From Microthrix sp041394405 (lineage in GTDB: Bacteria > Actinomycetota > Acidimicrobiia > Acidimicrobiales > Microtrichaceae): a stretch of DNA of 64,000 nt. The position numbers were made by a program, and so were the translations under genes. The stretch spans positions 232,835 to 296,834 of the forward strand of contig JAWKIF010000011.1 of the NCBI GenBank assembly GCA_041394405.1. The letters are read 5' to 3'. Shown here piece after piece: positions 1 through 8,601 of the stretch (its first letter is position 1; every line of letters begins with the position of its first letter). The notes under the pieces were generated by a model. It ran no database searches, was not told the origin of the DNA, and saw nothing but the letters and a program-made list of their open reading frames with translations.

Positions 1-1
1 G

Positions 2-1993
2 ATGAGCAACGTCGCGCTCGGGCGCCTGGGTATCACCATCGGGTTGGTGGCAGCGGCCATGGGGGCCGTCGGCACCGCCGTCGGCATCCTGCGCCATCGG
101 CCCGCCATGGTGCAGTCGTCCCGCACCTACGCCTGGGCGGTGCTGGCCGGGGCGGTCACCGCCGTGGTGGCCATGCAGCGGGCGCTGATCACCCGGGACT
201 TCTCCGTGAAGTTCGTCGCCGAACACGGCAGCTCGGCCACACCGCCCCTCTTCAACGTCGCCACCATGTGGTCGGCGCTGGAGGGCTCGATCCTGTTGTG
301 GGTGATCATCCTGGCCTGCTACCTGGCCTCGGTTGCCTGGCGGTTCCGCCGCCGGGTGAACGACCCGTTGGTGGGCTGGGCCATGGTCACCCTCTTTGTC
401 ATCGCCCTGTTCTTCTTTGCCCTGCTGCTGGGGCCCACCAACCCCTTCATCTCCACCCGGGTTCCGCCGGGCTTCGACGGGCCGGGCCCCAATCCGCTGC
501 TGCAAAACCACATCCTGGTGGCCTTTCACCCGCCGCTGTTGTACGTGGGGTACGTCGGGTTCTCGGTGCCCTTCGCGTTTGCCATGGGTGCGTTGGCCAC
601 CGGTCGGTTGGGAGAGGGTTGGCTGATCGAAACGCGGCGCTGGACGCTGCTGGCGTGGGGCGCACTCACCGGTGGCATCGTGCTGGGCGCCTGGTGGAGC
701 TACGAGGTGCTGGGTTGGGGCGGCTATTGGGGGTGGGACCCGGTGGAGATCGCCTCGTTCATGCCCTGGCTGACCGGCACCGCCTTCCTGCACTCGGTGC
801 TGGTCCAGGAGCGCCGGGGCATGCTCCGGGTCTGGAACCTGGCGCTGTTGTGTTCCACCTTCGCCCTCACCATCTTCGGCACCTTCCTCACCCGCTCCGG
901 GGTGGTCAACTCGGTGCACGCCTTCTCGGAGGGAACGGTGGGCCCGGTGCTGTTGGGCGGGTTCGGAGTTGTCGTGGCCGTCTCGATCGGTCTCATCGCC
1001 TGGCGGGGCGACCTGCTGCGAGGCGACGGGCGGATCGATCGGGCCATGTCCAAAGAGGGCGCCTTGCTGGCCAACAACATCCTGTTCGCCGCCTTCACCT
1101 TCGTGATGTTGCTGGGCACCACCTTCCCGCTGATCGTGGAGGCACTCAACCGGGGAACGCTGTCCATCGGCGAGCCCTACTTCGAACGAATGTCCGGCCC
1201 CATCGGGTTGGGGCTGTTGCTGCTGATGGCGTTCGCCCCGGTGCTGCCCTGGCGAAGCGCCGCACCCGAGGTGCTCTCCAAGCGCTTGTTGTGGCCCGCC
1301 TGGTGTGGCGCCGCTGCGCTGATCCTGGCCCTACTGGCGGGGGCGCGGGGCGTGGTTCCGCTGGTGGCCATCGGTCTGGCGGGCTTTGCCGGCGGCACGG
1401 CCATCCGCCACCTCGCGCTGGCGGTGCGCCGCCACGGGGTGCGAGGTGTGTTCGGACGATCCTCCGGGGGCATGGTGGTGCACCTGGGGCTGGTGATCGT
1501 GGCGTTGGCGTTCACCGTCAGCTCGGCGTACTCCAGCAACGGCCAATTCACCATGGCGGAGGGTGACACGGTCAACCTGTCGGGCCACTCCCTCACCTAC
1601 GAGGGGCTGGTGCAGCGCGATCTGCCGCGCGGCCTCGAATACACCATGGCGGTGCGCATCGACGATCAGGTCTACGAGCCCAAGGTGACCCGGTTCGCCT
1701 CGTCCGGGCAGGTGATCGGCACCCCATCGGTCAAGACCGGGCTGGATCGCGACATCTACCTGGCCGTGCCGGCACCCCCCACCGAGGCCGAACCTCGCAT
1801 CACGCTGCGGGTCATCATCCAGCCCGGCATTGCCTGGCTGTGGATCGGCGGGTTGGTGATGCTGGTGGGAACCGTGCTGGCTGCCGTCCCCGAGGCGGGC
1901 AGGGCGCGTCGTCGCGGCATTCCAACGAGCGCCGCCGGACCCTCGGATGCCGGCCGGGCGGACGCGGAGCTGACCGGGGCACCCGCATCATGA
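2..1993 (+). CDS. ccmF: Cytochrome c heme lyase subunit CcmF
   Basis: Polytopic membrane protein that, in system I cytochrome c maturation, takes heme from holo-CcmE and attaches it to apocytochrome c together with CcmH. The 663 residues match the usual CcmF length. The heme-handling WWD region is visible at about residues 239-256 (GGYWGWDPVE), with conserved histidines in HPPLLYVGY (about 175) and LHSVL (about 264), among some 15 hydrophobic segments. The ATG at base 2 gives a normal CcmF N terminus, so the gene is probably complete, though the upstream context is outside the window. Its stop overlaps the next start (ATGA), showing translational coupling to ccmG. Confidence 0.95.
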   Translation: MSNVALGRLGITIGLVAAAMGAVGTAVGILRHRPAMVQSSRTYAWAVLAGAVTAVVAMQRALITRDFSVKFVAEHGSSATPPLFNVATMWSALEGSILLWVIILACYLASVAWRFRRRVNDPLVGWAMVTLFVIALFFFALLLGPTNPFISTRVPPGFDGPGPNPLLQNHILVAFHPPLLYVGYVGFSVPFAFAMGALATGRLGEGWLIETRRWTLLAWGALTGGIVLGAWWSYEVLGWGGYWGWDPVEIASFMPWLTGTAFLHSVLVQERRGMLRVWNLALLCSTFALTIFGTFLTRSGVVNSVHAFSEGTVGPVLLGGFGVVVAVSIGLIAWRGDLLRGDGRIDRAMSKEGALLANNILFAAFTFVMLLGTTFPLIVEALNRGTLSIGEPYFERMSGPIGLGLLLLMAFAPVLPWRSAAPEVLSKRLLWPAWCGAAALILALLAGARGVVPLVAIGLAGFAGGTAIRHLALAVRRHGVRGVFGRSSGGMVVHLGLVIVALAFTVSSAYSSNGQFTMAEGDTVNLSGHSLTYEGLVQRDLPRGLEYTMAVRIDDQVYEPKVTRFASSGQVIGTPSVKTGLDRDIYLAVPAPPTEAEPRITLRVIIQPGIAWLWIGGLVMLVGTVLAAVPEAGRARRRGIPTSAAGPSDAGRADAELTGAPAS

Positions 1994-2652
1994 GCCGCGC
2001 CCAGGGCGATCCGCCGCCCGAGACGCTCGCGGCCGGCCAACCAGCTGGCTCGTCCGCAGACGGGGAGTTCGACGCCGCCTCCGAGCCGCGCCAGACGTCG
2101 CGCAGCAGCGTGCGCTGGATCGCGCTGGCCGTGGGTGGAGCCATGGTGCTGATGTTCGGCGTGCTCGTCGTGGTCACCGGGCGAGCCGACGACCCCAAGG
2201 AGTCCGCAGCATCACCGCTGGTGGGCGCTGATGCCCCGCCGCTGGTTGCCGACTCGTTGGACGGCGGCACCGTCGACCTGCGCGACTACCGGGGCAGCTG
2301 GGTGCTGGTGAACTTCTTCGCGACCTGGTGTGTGCCCTGTCAGATCGAGCACCCCGAGCTGATTGAGTTGTCCGAGGAGCATGCGGCGGCCGGTGACGCC
2401 TACGTCATCTCGGTGGCGTTCAACGACGAGCCGGAGGACCTCCAGGCCTTCTTCGACGAACGCGGCGGCGACTGGCCGGTGGCGGTCGGCGACACCTCAC
2501 AGATCGCCCTGGACTACGGCGTCGTCAAGCTGCCCGAGAGCTACCTGGTGGCGCCCTCCGGCGTCGTGGTGGCCAAGGTGGCCGGCGGGGTGCGGGCGGC
2601 CGATATCGAGCGGCTCATCGACGACGCCACAGCTGGTGATCAGGATGGCTGA
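1990..2652 (+). CDS. ccmG: Thiol:disulfide interchange protein CcmG/ResA-like (thioredoxin fold)
   Basis: Membrane-anchored, extracytoplasmic thioredoxin-like protein expected to reduce the CXXCH heme-binding cysteines of apocytochrome c. One N-terminal transmembrane anchor lies at about residues 38-60, followed by a TlpA-like domain with the redox motif WCVPC at about 113-117 and a cis-proline region near LPESYLV. The length, 220 residues, is slightly above typical CcmG because of a polar cytoplasmic N-terminal tail. The start at 1990 overlaps the ccmF stop by four bases; an in-frame extension upstream lies inside ccmF and is rejected. The end overlaps ccmH by eight bases. Confidence 0.92.
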   Translation: MSRAQGDPPPETLAAGQPAGSSADGEFDAASEPRQTSRSSVRWIALAVGGAMVLMFGVLVVVTGRADDPKESAASPLVGADAPPLVADSLDGGTVDLRDYRGSWVLVNFFATWCVPCQIEHPELIELSEEHAAAGDAYVISVAFNDEPEDLQAFFDERGGDWPVAVGDTSQIALDYGVVKLPESYLVAPSGVVVAKVAGGVRAADIERLIDDATAGDQDG

Positions 2653-3133
2653 CGAGCGCTCGCCCCAGCAGTGGCGCCGGCTTGCCTGGGCGCTCCTGGG
2701 CCTGGTGGTCGTCCTCGCCCTGGCCATCGGGGCCGGCGGTCGGCGACCGGTGGAGGGCGAGGATCGGGTGATGCAACTGGCCGCTCAGATCAACTGCGTG
2801 CAGTGCACCGGCGAGTCCGTGGCCGGATCTCAATCCGACTTTGCGGTGAAGGTTCGCGCCGATCTGCGTCAACGGGTGGAGGCCGGCGACACCGACGACG
2901 AGATCTTTGCCTACTTCGCCTCCAAGTACGACGACATCCTGTTGAATCCGTCGTCGTCGGGGCTCAACTCGCTGCTGTGGGTGCTGCCGGTGGTGGTCGT
3001 CGGCGCAGCGGTGGCGGGCGCCGTGGTCACGCTGCGTCAGCGTCGAGAGCGCGGGGCGCGCCCCACGGGGGATGACCGCCGCCTGGTCGCAGCCGCCGTG
3101 GACGATTGGCGTCGAGGTGTCGATCGTGGCTGA
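2645..3133 (+). CDS. ccmH: Cytochrome c biogenesis protein CcmH (CycL family)
   Basis: Membrane-anchored thiol oxidoreductase that works with CcmG and CcmF to present reduced apocytochrome c for heme ligation. The 162 residues show an N-terminal hydrophobic anchor (about 12-30), the CcmH redox motif in the form NCVQC (about 50-54), the following helical segment with DLRQRVEAGDTDDEI, and a second transmembrane helix near 108-130, as in fused or long CcmH proteins. The family more often has RCxxC, so Asn before the first Cys is a mild variation. The start is the ATG at 2645, inside the end of ccmG. Confidence 0.92.
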   Translation: MADERSPQQWRRLAWALLGLVVVLALAIGAGGRRPVEGEDRVMQLAAQINCVQCTGESVAGSQSDFAVKVRADLRQRVEAGDTDDEIFAYFASKYDDILLNPSSSGLNSLLWVLPVVVVGAAVAGAVVTLRQRRERGARPTGDDRRLVAAAVDDWRRGVDRG

Positions 3134-3159
3134 GTCGGGCGGTGTTGAGGCGGGCTGTG

Positions 3160-4401
3160 GTGAACGCTATGGATGACCGTCAGCGGGCCGCGCTGGAGGC
3201 CGAACGAGACGAGCTGGCGGGTGCCTTGGCCCGTCTCGAGGAGGACGCCGCCGCCGGCGACCTCGATGGCGAGGAGGCCGACGCCGTGCGCGACGACCTC
3301 ACCCTGCGCCTGGCTGCGGTGCTCCGCCGGCTCGACCCAGCCCTCGACGCTGCCGCCGCTGGGCGCCCCGAGGGGGCAGCGGCGGAGCAGGCCGGCGATG
3401 CCGCCCTCGTGCCCAGGTGGCGGCGCAAGGGCAACCTGGCGGTCGTCGCCGCCCTCCTGGTGGTGGCCGCCGTCGCCGGGGTGGTGGTTGCCCAATCCGC
3501 CGGAACCCGGGCTCCCGGCGGGCCCATCTCGGGGGCCACCGGGTTCAACGATCGCCTCGATGCCTGTCGCACGCTTCGCAACGATTCCGACGCCGAGATC
3601 GACTGCTACGAGCGCCTGTTGGACGAGCGACCCGACGATCTTGAGGCCCTCACCTACAGCGGCTGGGCGTTGGCCAGGGCCGGCCAGGTCGACGAGGCGA
3701 AGGACCGCTTCGATCGCGTCGTGCAGGCCGATCCCGGCTATGCCGACGTGCGGGTGTTTCGGGCCTCGGTGGCACTCCGGGAGGACGACGCTGAGGCTGC
3801 CCAGGACGAACTGGATGCGTTCTGGGCATCAGACCCGCCGCCCGGCATGGTCACCATCCTCCGGCAGCAGGGATTGGAGTCGGCGGTGGCCGAGGCCAAC
3901 CTGCCCCAGCCGGTACGCACGTGCTGGAACACCGTGTCCGATGCTGCGTCAGCGGCCGCCACGACCACCACCGCGGGCCAGGGAGCACCGGACGCCGAGG
4001 GCGCCCTGGGGCTCACCGACGGGCTGGAGTGCTTCGATCGACTCATCGAGGCCGAACCCGACAACGTCGTGGCGCTCACGACCGAAGGCCTGGTGTTCAC
4101 CGCCATCGGCCAAGGCGTCTTCTACGACCGGGCCGTCGACCGGCTGGATGCCGCGCTGAGAATCGACCCTGAGGAGCCCACGGCGCTGTTGTTGTCGGCC
4201 GGGATCGCCAACGCCCAGGGCGACCCGGAGCGGGCCATCGAGCTGCTCGATCGATTCGACGAGGTGGGGGAGCGGCCCAGCGGACTCCTGCCCCCGGAGG
4301 TCAGCGCCGATGCGATCCGCCAGGTGGCGGAGGCGGACGCCGCCGCCACCGACGACGGCGAATCACCGTCCGGCCCCACCACCTCAGGCGCTGCTGGGTA
4401 G
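3160..4401 (+). CDS. CcmI/CycH-like TPR protein of the cytochrome c maturation operon
   Basis: Predicted apocytochrome c chaperone, by analogy with CcmI, which holds the apocytochrome C terminus. About 413 residues: an N-terminal helical, charged segment (1-75), one transmembrane helix (about 88-110), then an extracytoplasmic part with two TPR-like blocks (about 140-225 and 300-385; motifs such as ALTYSGWALARAGQVDEA). A GTG at 3160 has a GAGG Shine-Dalgarno-like stretch nine bases upstream; the ATG at 3169 is the alternative start. Position directly after ccmH supports the call more strongly than sequence. The 3' end overlaps the convergent phosphatase gene by 18 bases. Confidence 0.72.
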   Translation: MNAMDDRQRAALEAERDELAGALARLEEDAAAGDLDGEEADAVRDDLTLRLAAVLRRLDPALDAAAAGRPEGAAAEQAGDAALVPRWRRKGNLAVVAALLVVAAVAGVVVAQSAGTRAPGGPISGATGFNDRLDACRTLRNDSDAEIDCYERLLDERPDDLEALTYSGWALARAGQVDEAKDRFDRVVQADPGYADVRVFRASVALREDDAEAAQDELDAFWASDPPPGMVTILRQQGLESAVAEANLPQPVRTCWNTVSDAASAAATTTTAGQGAPDAEGALGLTDGLECFDRLIEAEPDNVVALTTEGLVFTAIGQGVFYDRAVDRLDAALRIDPEEPTALLLSAGIANAQGDPERAIELLDRFDEVGERPSGLLPPEVSADAIRQVAEADAAATDDGESPSGPTTSGAAG

Positions 4402-4875
4402 CAGCGCCGGCACCGGCGGGGTCATCCAATCGCCCCGAACGATGCGGCGCTGCTTGACGGTGAGCGCCCAGATGGAACCCTTGTCGAAGCCGCGTCGGCC
4501 GGGCACGACCATGCCGCGCCCCTGTGCCCTGCGGACCAGGTCGGGGATCAGGTCGCCGTGGCTGCACAACACGACGTCGCTTGCGAGGGCCATCGCGTCC
4601 TCGACGACCGCCCAGGCCCTGTCCAGCGCCGAGCCCTCGGCCAGCGCCTCGACGGGATCTACGCTGAGGCCATGGCGAAGGGCGGTCGGTTCCACCGTCT
4701 GGCTGCAGCGGGGGAGCGGGCTGCTCCACACGGCCCCCAGCTTGCAGTCGATGAGCTGGTCGGCCACCCAGATCGCCTGACGTCGACCCTTGTGGTCCAA
4801 CTGACGCTGGAAGTCCAACGGATCGCTGCTGTCGCGCGTGCCCGCCTTGCCGTGACGGACGAGATACAGAGTCAC
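4384..4875 (-). CDS. SixA-type phosphohistidine phosphatase (histidine phosphatase superfamily)
   Basis: Small (163 residues) histidine phosphatase. The catalytic RHG motif sits at residues 7-9 (TLYLVRHGKAG), the second active-site block at SSPLPRCSQT, and the second catalytic histidine in VVLCSHGD. Size and the RHGKAG form match SixA, which removes phosphate from phosphohistidine, though substrates in actinobacteria are not fixed by sequence. The GTG start at 4875 is placed immediately before the first beta strand, as in the family; longer frames would run into the divergent promoter of the next gene. Convergent, overlapping end with the ccmI-like gene. Confidence 0.82.
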   Translation of the reverse strand: MTLYLVRHGKAGTRDSSDPLDFQRQLDHKGRRQAIWVADQLIDCKLGAVWSSPLPRCSQTVEPTALRHGLSVDPVEALAEGSALDRAWAVVEDAMALASDVVLCSHGDLIPDLVRRAQGRGMVVPGRRGFDKGSIWALTVKQRRIVRGDWMTPPVPALLPSSA

Positions 4876-4969
4876 GGGGGCGGACGTTACACGCCAAATC
4901 GGCCCTCCGACCGGGGACAAAGACCCTAGTTTGGGGCTTGCCGGATGGCCCGCCAGTACCCTGACGGCG

Positions 4970-6085
4970 GTGCCCGACCTGCGCACCGAAGTGAGCGAGA
5001 TACTGACCGGCCTGGGCACGATGGGCTTCGCCGAGGCAACCCATGCGGTTGCGGCGGCACCCCGTGGGTTGGTCGGCGTCGGCCCGGAGGTGCTGGAGCG
5101 CTTGCGCGAGGGGTTGCGCGACCCGAAGTTGGCGCCCTTGGCTCAGGCGGCGTTTGCCAACGGGGCGGCCTTTCTGGTGGCGGCCGAAGGGCTCCGGGGC
5201 CGCATTCCACACCGAGTGGAATGGAAGGGGCCCCACAAGCCGCCCGGATACGAGACGGTGCCGGCCGACCTGCGCATCGACCATGTGTTCCTGGTGAGCT
5301 GCAAGTACGGCTCGGACATCCTCCACAACGTCAGCCCGGCGCACCTGGTGGATCGCCATCTGGCCCAGAAGCGGGGCGAGGCCACCGTTGACTGGTTTGC
5401 CGCGCTGGCACCGGAGGCCTACCAGGACCTGTACGGGCGTTCGGTAGCGGCGACGGGCCTGGCGGGCCTGCCCGGGTCGGTCGAGGACCTGAGCCGGGAC
5501 GACCGCGTCCGCCTGCGCGACGGGCTGCGCGGGCGCAGCTGGCCCGCCGGGCTGGAGCGGCCCTACCTCGACCTGGTGGCCGAGGTCTCGCGCGCCACCG
5601 CCCAGCGCTGGATGGCGTCGCTGCGCACCTCGGCCGAGCGTGAGGAGCTGGTGTGGCGGCTGCTGCGGTTGCAGGCGGCGCCGTACTTCGTGCTGGGGCA
5701 GCGGCGCGGCGGCGAGTCGCTGCGCTACCGCGTGGACACGCCGTGGGACTTTCGTCGTCGCTACGAGCTGCTCGGTTTTGAGGCCGTGCCGGAGGATGCG
5801 GGCCAGGCAGTGGTGCGTTGGAGGGCGGAGGTGCGGCCCCGACCCGAGCGCGCGTCGGACGACGGCCCGGAGCCCCCGACGGCCGGCCCGCCATCCCGGG
5901 ACCTGAACGTAGGTCAGCCGTCGCCGCCCAGGCTGGACTTCGGTTCCGGGCCGAGCGAGCGCCTGGTCGTCGAGGGACGGGTGGAGCTGCGCTGGAGCCA
6001 CGGTCGCTTCGGTGGCAACCCGGAGGCCAAGGTGTACCTCACCACCCCTCCCCACGACGTGCCTGGCTACACGCCGCTCGACTGA
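4970..6085 (+). CDS. Conserved-looking protein of unknown function
   Basis: A 371-residue soluble protein that I do not recognise. A GTG start at 4970 (VPDLRTEVSEIL) is preferred over the TTG at 4931. It has no signal peptide or membrane segment. The central part, IDHVFLVSCKYGSDILHN at about residues 103-120, has an Asp followed by a hydrophobic strand and a Lys, a layout loosely like nuclease-fold cores, and the rest is Arg/Leu-rich helix with aromatic patches (PYFVLGQ, WDFRRRYELLGF). A Pro/Asp-rich linker near 295-325 precedes a short C-terminal domain. It is divergent from the phosphatase gene and convergent with the cysteine desulfurase; codon use matches the neighbours, so it is a real gene. 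Confidence 0.7.
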   Translation: MPDLRTEVSEILTGLGTMGFAEATHAVAAAPRGLVGVGPEVLERLREGLRDPKLAPLAQAAFANGAAFLVAAEGLRGRIPHRVEWKGPHKPPGYETVPADLRIDHVFLVSCKYGSDILHNVSPAHLVDRHLAQKRGEATVDWFAALAPEAYQDLYGRSVAATGLAGLPGSVEDLSRDDRVRLRDGLRGRSWPAGLERPYLDLVAEVSRATAQRWMASLRTSAEREELVWRLLRLQAAPYFVLGQRRGGESLRYRVDTPWDFRRRYELLGFEAVPEDAGQAVVRWRAEVRPRPERASDDGPEPPTAGPPSRDLNVGQPSPPRLDFGSGPSERLVVEGRVELRWSHGRFGGNPEAKVYLTTPPHDVPGYTPLD

Positions 6086-6123
6086 GCGGGCATGGCCCCC
6101 TCGGTGTGGGTTGTCCCACCCCT

Positions 6124-6166
6124 CGGCGGCTCAGTCCGGCGGCTCAGTTCGGCGGCTCAGTTCGGC
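6124..6166. repeat. 13-bp tandem repeat at a gene 3' end
   Basis: About three copies of CGGCGGCTCAGTT (first copy with C in place of T), plus a partial fourth. The array contains the stop codon and the last codons of the cysteine desulfurase gene, so slippage here would change where that protein ends. Confidence 0.8.
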
Positions 6167-7290
6167 GGCGCTGTGTAGCGGGACCTCAACGCCCCGAGGC
6201 TGGACAGCACGTCCGGCGCGACGGCCAGGAAGCGGTCCACGTCGTGGGCGGTGGTCGACCAGCTCAGCGAGATCCTCATGGACCGCTGATCGTCCACACC
6301 CATGGCGGCCAGCACGGGTGAGGGCTCCAGCCCCTCCGAGGCGCACGACGAGCCGGAGTGCACCGCCACCCCGGCCTGATCCAGGCCGATCAACACCGGT
6401 TGGGGCTCAACGTCGTCGAAGCCGAGGCACAGCAGATGGTCCAGCCGATCGACGGGGTCGCCCAACACCCGCACGCCGGGGAAGCCGCGAGCCCAGGCAG
6501 CCACCCGGTCGGTCTGACCACGGAAGAACGAGGCGCGCGACGGCCGCCCTGCCACGGCGACGTCGACTGCGACGGCAAAGCCGCGAGCCAACCCCACAGG
6601 CTCCATGCCGGCGCGTCGGCCGCGTTCCTGATCGCCGCCGACCAGCAGCGGGTCGAGCCGCACGCCTCGCCGCACCAGGAGTGCCCCCACGCCGGGCGGG
6701 CCGCCCAGCTTGTGGCCCGACACCGACATGAGGTCGGCGCCCAGTTCGTCGAACGCGATCTCGTCGTGGCCGAGCGCGCCGCACGCATCCACGTGGCACA
6801 GCACGCCGGCCTCGCGGCACCCGGCGACAACCTCGGTCAACCGCTGCCTGGTGCCGACCTCGTGGTTGGCCCATTGGAGGTGGACGATGCCGGTATCGCT
6901 GCGGATGGCGTCCAGCAGCGCGCCGGGGTCGACCCGCCCCATGGTGTCCACATCCACCCACGTGACGGGCCCCCGTTCGGCCCACGAGCGCACGGCCGAG
7001 TGTTCCACCGGCGCAGCCACGCTGTGGGGGCCTCGCTGCGCGGCGCCGAAGCAGGCGGCGGCGATGGCCTCGGTGCCCCCCGACGTGAACACCACCGAGC
7101 GGCCGCGGGTTCCCACTGCGGCGGCCACCCTGTCGCGGGCATGCTCCAGTTGGGCCCGGGCCTCGGAGCCCTCGGTGTGGATGCGACCCGGATCGGCGGC
7201 GGGTTCGCTCCATGCCGCCAGCAGTTCCGCTCGAACCTCCGGACGAAGCGGCTGGGTGGAGGCGCCGTCGAGGTACGCCCTGGGGCTCAT
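6157..7290 (-). CDS. Cysteine desulfurase, NifS/IscS-like (class V aminotransferase fold)
   Basis: PLP enzyme that takes sulfur from L-cysteine for Fe-S clusters or thio-modification. 377 residues. The N terminus has the family start YLDGAST, the PLP lysine lies in SGHKLGG at about residue 192, and the persulfide-forming cysteine in HSGSSCASEGLEPS at about 316, the longer loop seen in IscS/NifS-type enzymes. ATG at 7290 follows a purine-rich stretch; longer upstream frame is not needed. It is divergent, with about 100 bases between, from an Mrp-type Fe-S carrier ATPase, which fits a role in Fe-S assembly. tRNA thiolation is an alternative role. Confidence 0.9.
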   Translation of the reverse strand: MSPRAYLDGASTQPLRPEVRAELLAAWSEPAADPGRIHTEGSEARAQLEHARDRVAAAVGTRGRSVVFTSGGTEAIAAACFGAAQRGPHSVAAPVEHSAVRSWAERGPVTWVDVDTMGRVDPGALLDAIRSDTGIVHLQWANHEVGTRQRLTEVVAGCREAGVLCHVDACGALGHDEIAFDELGADLMSVSGHKLGGPPGVGALLVRRGVRLDPLLVGGDQERGRRAGMEPVGLARGFAVAVDVAVAGRPSRASFFRGQTDRVAAWARGFPGVRVLGDPVDRLDHLLCLGFDDVEPQPVLIGLDQAGVAVHSGSSCASEGLEPSPVLAAMGVDDQRSMRISLSWSTTAHDVDRFLAVAPDVLSSLGALRSRYTAPPN

Positions 7291-7393
7291 CGAGGTGCAC
7301 TCGTGGTCATGGACCCCACATCCTACGACCGGCGGTCCTCGCAACCCGCTCCCTGGTTGGCGGGCGCCGAGCGGCAGGGGGAGACTGGCCCAT

Positions 7394-8548
7394 ATGGCTA
7401 CCGACCAGGCACCCACCCGCGACGACATCATCGAGGCGCTGCGCCCGGTTGAGGACCCGGAGCTGCACCGCTCCATCGTCGACCTCAACATGGTCCGCGA
7501 GATCTCCATCGAGCTGCCGGTGGTGTCCGTGCAGATCGCCCTGACCATCCCCGGGTGTCCGCTGAAGGCCGAGATCCAGCGTCGCGTGTCCGAGGCGGTC
7601 ACGGCGCTCCCCGGCGTCGAGGAGCTGCAGCTGGACTTCACGTCGATGACCGACGAAGAGCGAGCGGAGCTCCGCCAGCAGCTGCACGGCGACCCCGCAG
7701 CCACGGCGGGTTCCCAGCAGGGCCACGGCCATGCGGAGGGTCGCGAGATCCCGTTCGCTCAACCGGGCAATCGCACTCGGGTGCTGCTGATCGCGTCGGG
7801 CAAGGGTGGCGTCGGCAAGAGCTCGGTCACCACGAACCTGGCCATCGCCCTGGCCCGCCAGGGCAAGCGAGTGGCGGTGGTGGACGCCGACGTGTGGGGT
7901 TTCTCGATCCCCCGCATGCTGGGGGTGGAACACCCGCCCACCGTGATCGACTCGATGATTGTTCCTCCGGAGGCCAACGGGGTGGCGTGCATCTCGATGG
8001 GCTTCTTCGCCAAGGAGGATCAGGCGGTTATTTGGCGCGGGCCCATGCTGCACAAGGCGCTGGAGCAGTTCCTGACTGACGTCTACTGGGACGACCCCGA
8101 CTACCTGGTGGTGGACCTGCCGCCGGGCACCGGTGACATCTCGTTGTCGCTGGCTCAGTTCCTGCCGCAGGCGGAGGTGTATGTGGTGACCACGCCGAAC
8201 CCGGCCGCTCAGCGGGTGGCCCAGCGCTCGGCGTTCATGAGCCAAAAGGTGAACCTGGAGGTGAAGGGCGTCATCGAGAACATGTCGTGGTTCACCGGGG
8301 ACGACAACAAGCGCTACGAGCTGTTCGGTGAGGGTGGGGGCCAGGAGTTGGCCGAGCGCCTCGACGTGCCGCTGCTGGCCAAGGTGCCGTTGGTGTCGGC
8401 GCTGCGGGACGGCGGCGACACGGGTCGACCCATCACCGCCGTGGATCCCGATGCCGAGGCGTCCAAGATCTTCCAGGAGCTGGCCGCCCGCATCGACACC
8501 GAGCTGGCGCCGACCAAGCGCACCCATCCCGAGCTGAAGATTCTCTAG
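7394..8548 (+). CDS. mrp: Mrp/ApbC-type Fe-S cluster carrier ATPase with N-terminal DUF59 domain
   Basis: P-loop ATPase of the Mrp/NBP35 group, thought to carry or insert Fe-S clusters. 384 residues: a DUF59/MIP18-type domain (about 8-85, with VEDPELHRSIVDL and the TIPGCPLK signature), a Gly/His linker, then a ParA-like ATPase domain with deviant Walker A GKGGVGKSS (about 136-144) and the PPGTGD motif near 240. The CxxC pair usual in proteobacterial Mrp proteins after ENMS is absent here (ENMSWFTGDDNK), which I know also from other actinobacterial members. A purine-rich AGGGGGAGA precedes the ATG. Divergent from the cysteine desulfurase. Confidence 0.92.
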   Translation: MATDQAPTRDDIIEALRPVEDPELHRSIVDLNMVREISIELPVVSVQIALTIPGCPLKAEIQRRVSEAVTALPGVEELQLDFTSMTDEERAELRQQLHGDPAATAGSQQGHGHAEGREIPFAQPGNRTRVLLIASGKGGVGKSSVTTNLAIALARQGKRVAVVDADVWGFSIPRMLGVEHPPTVIDSMIVPPEANGVACISMGFFAKEDQAVIWRGPMLHKALEQFLTDVYWDDPDYLVVDLPPGTGDISLSLAQFLPQAEVYVVTTPNPAAQRVAQRSAFMSQKVNLEVKGVIENMSWFTGDDNKRYELFGEGGGQELAERLDVPLLAKVPLVSALRDGGDTGRPITAVDPDAEASKIFQELAARIDTELAPTKRTHPELKIL

Positions 8549-8601
8549 GTCCTCAGCCGCCTTGGCTGGAGGCGGGCGCTTGCCCGGCGCGCTGCCGAAG
8601 G

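Noticed and set aside
4301..6055. Minus-strand open frame of 584 codons
   Set aside because: Shadow of the phosphatase and of the unknown protein at 4970; Arg/Gly/His/Gln-rich translation.
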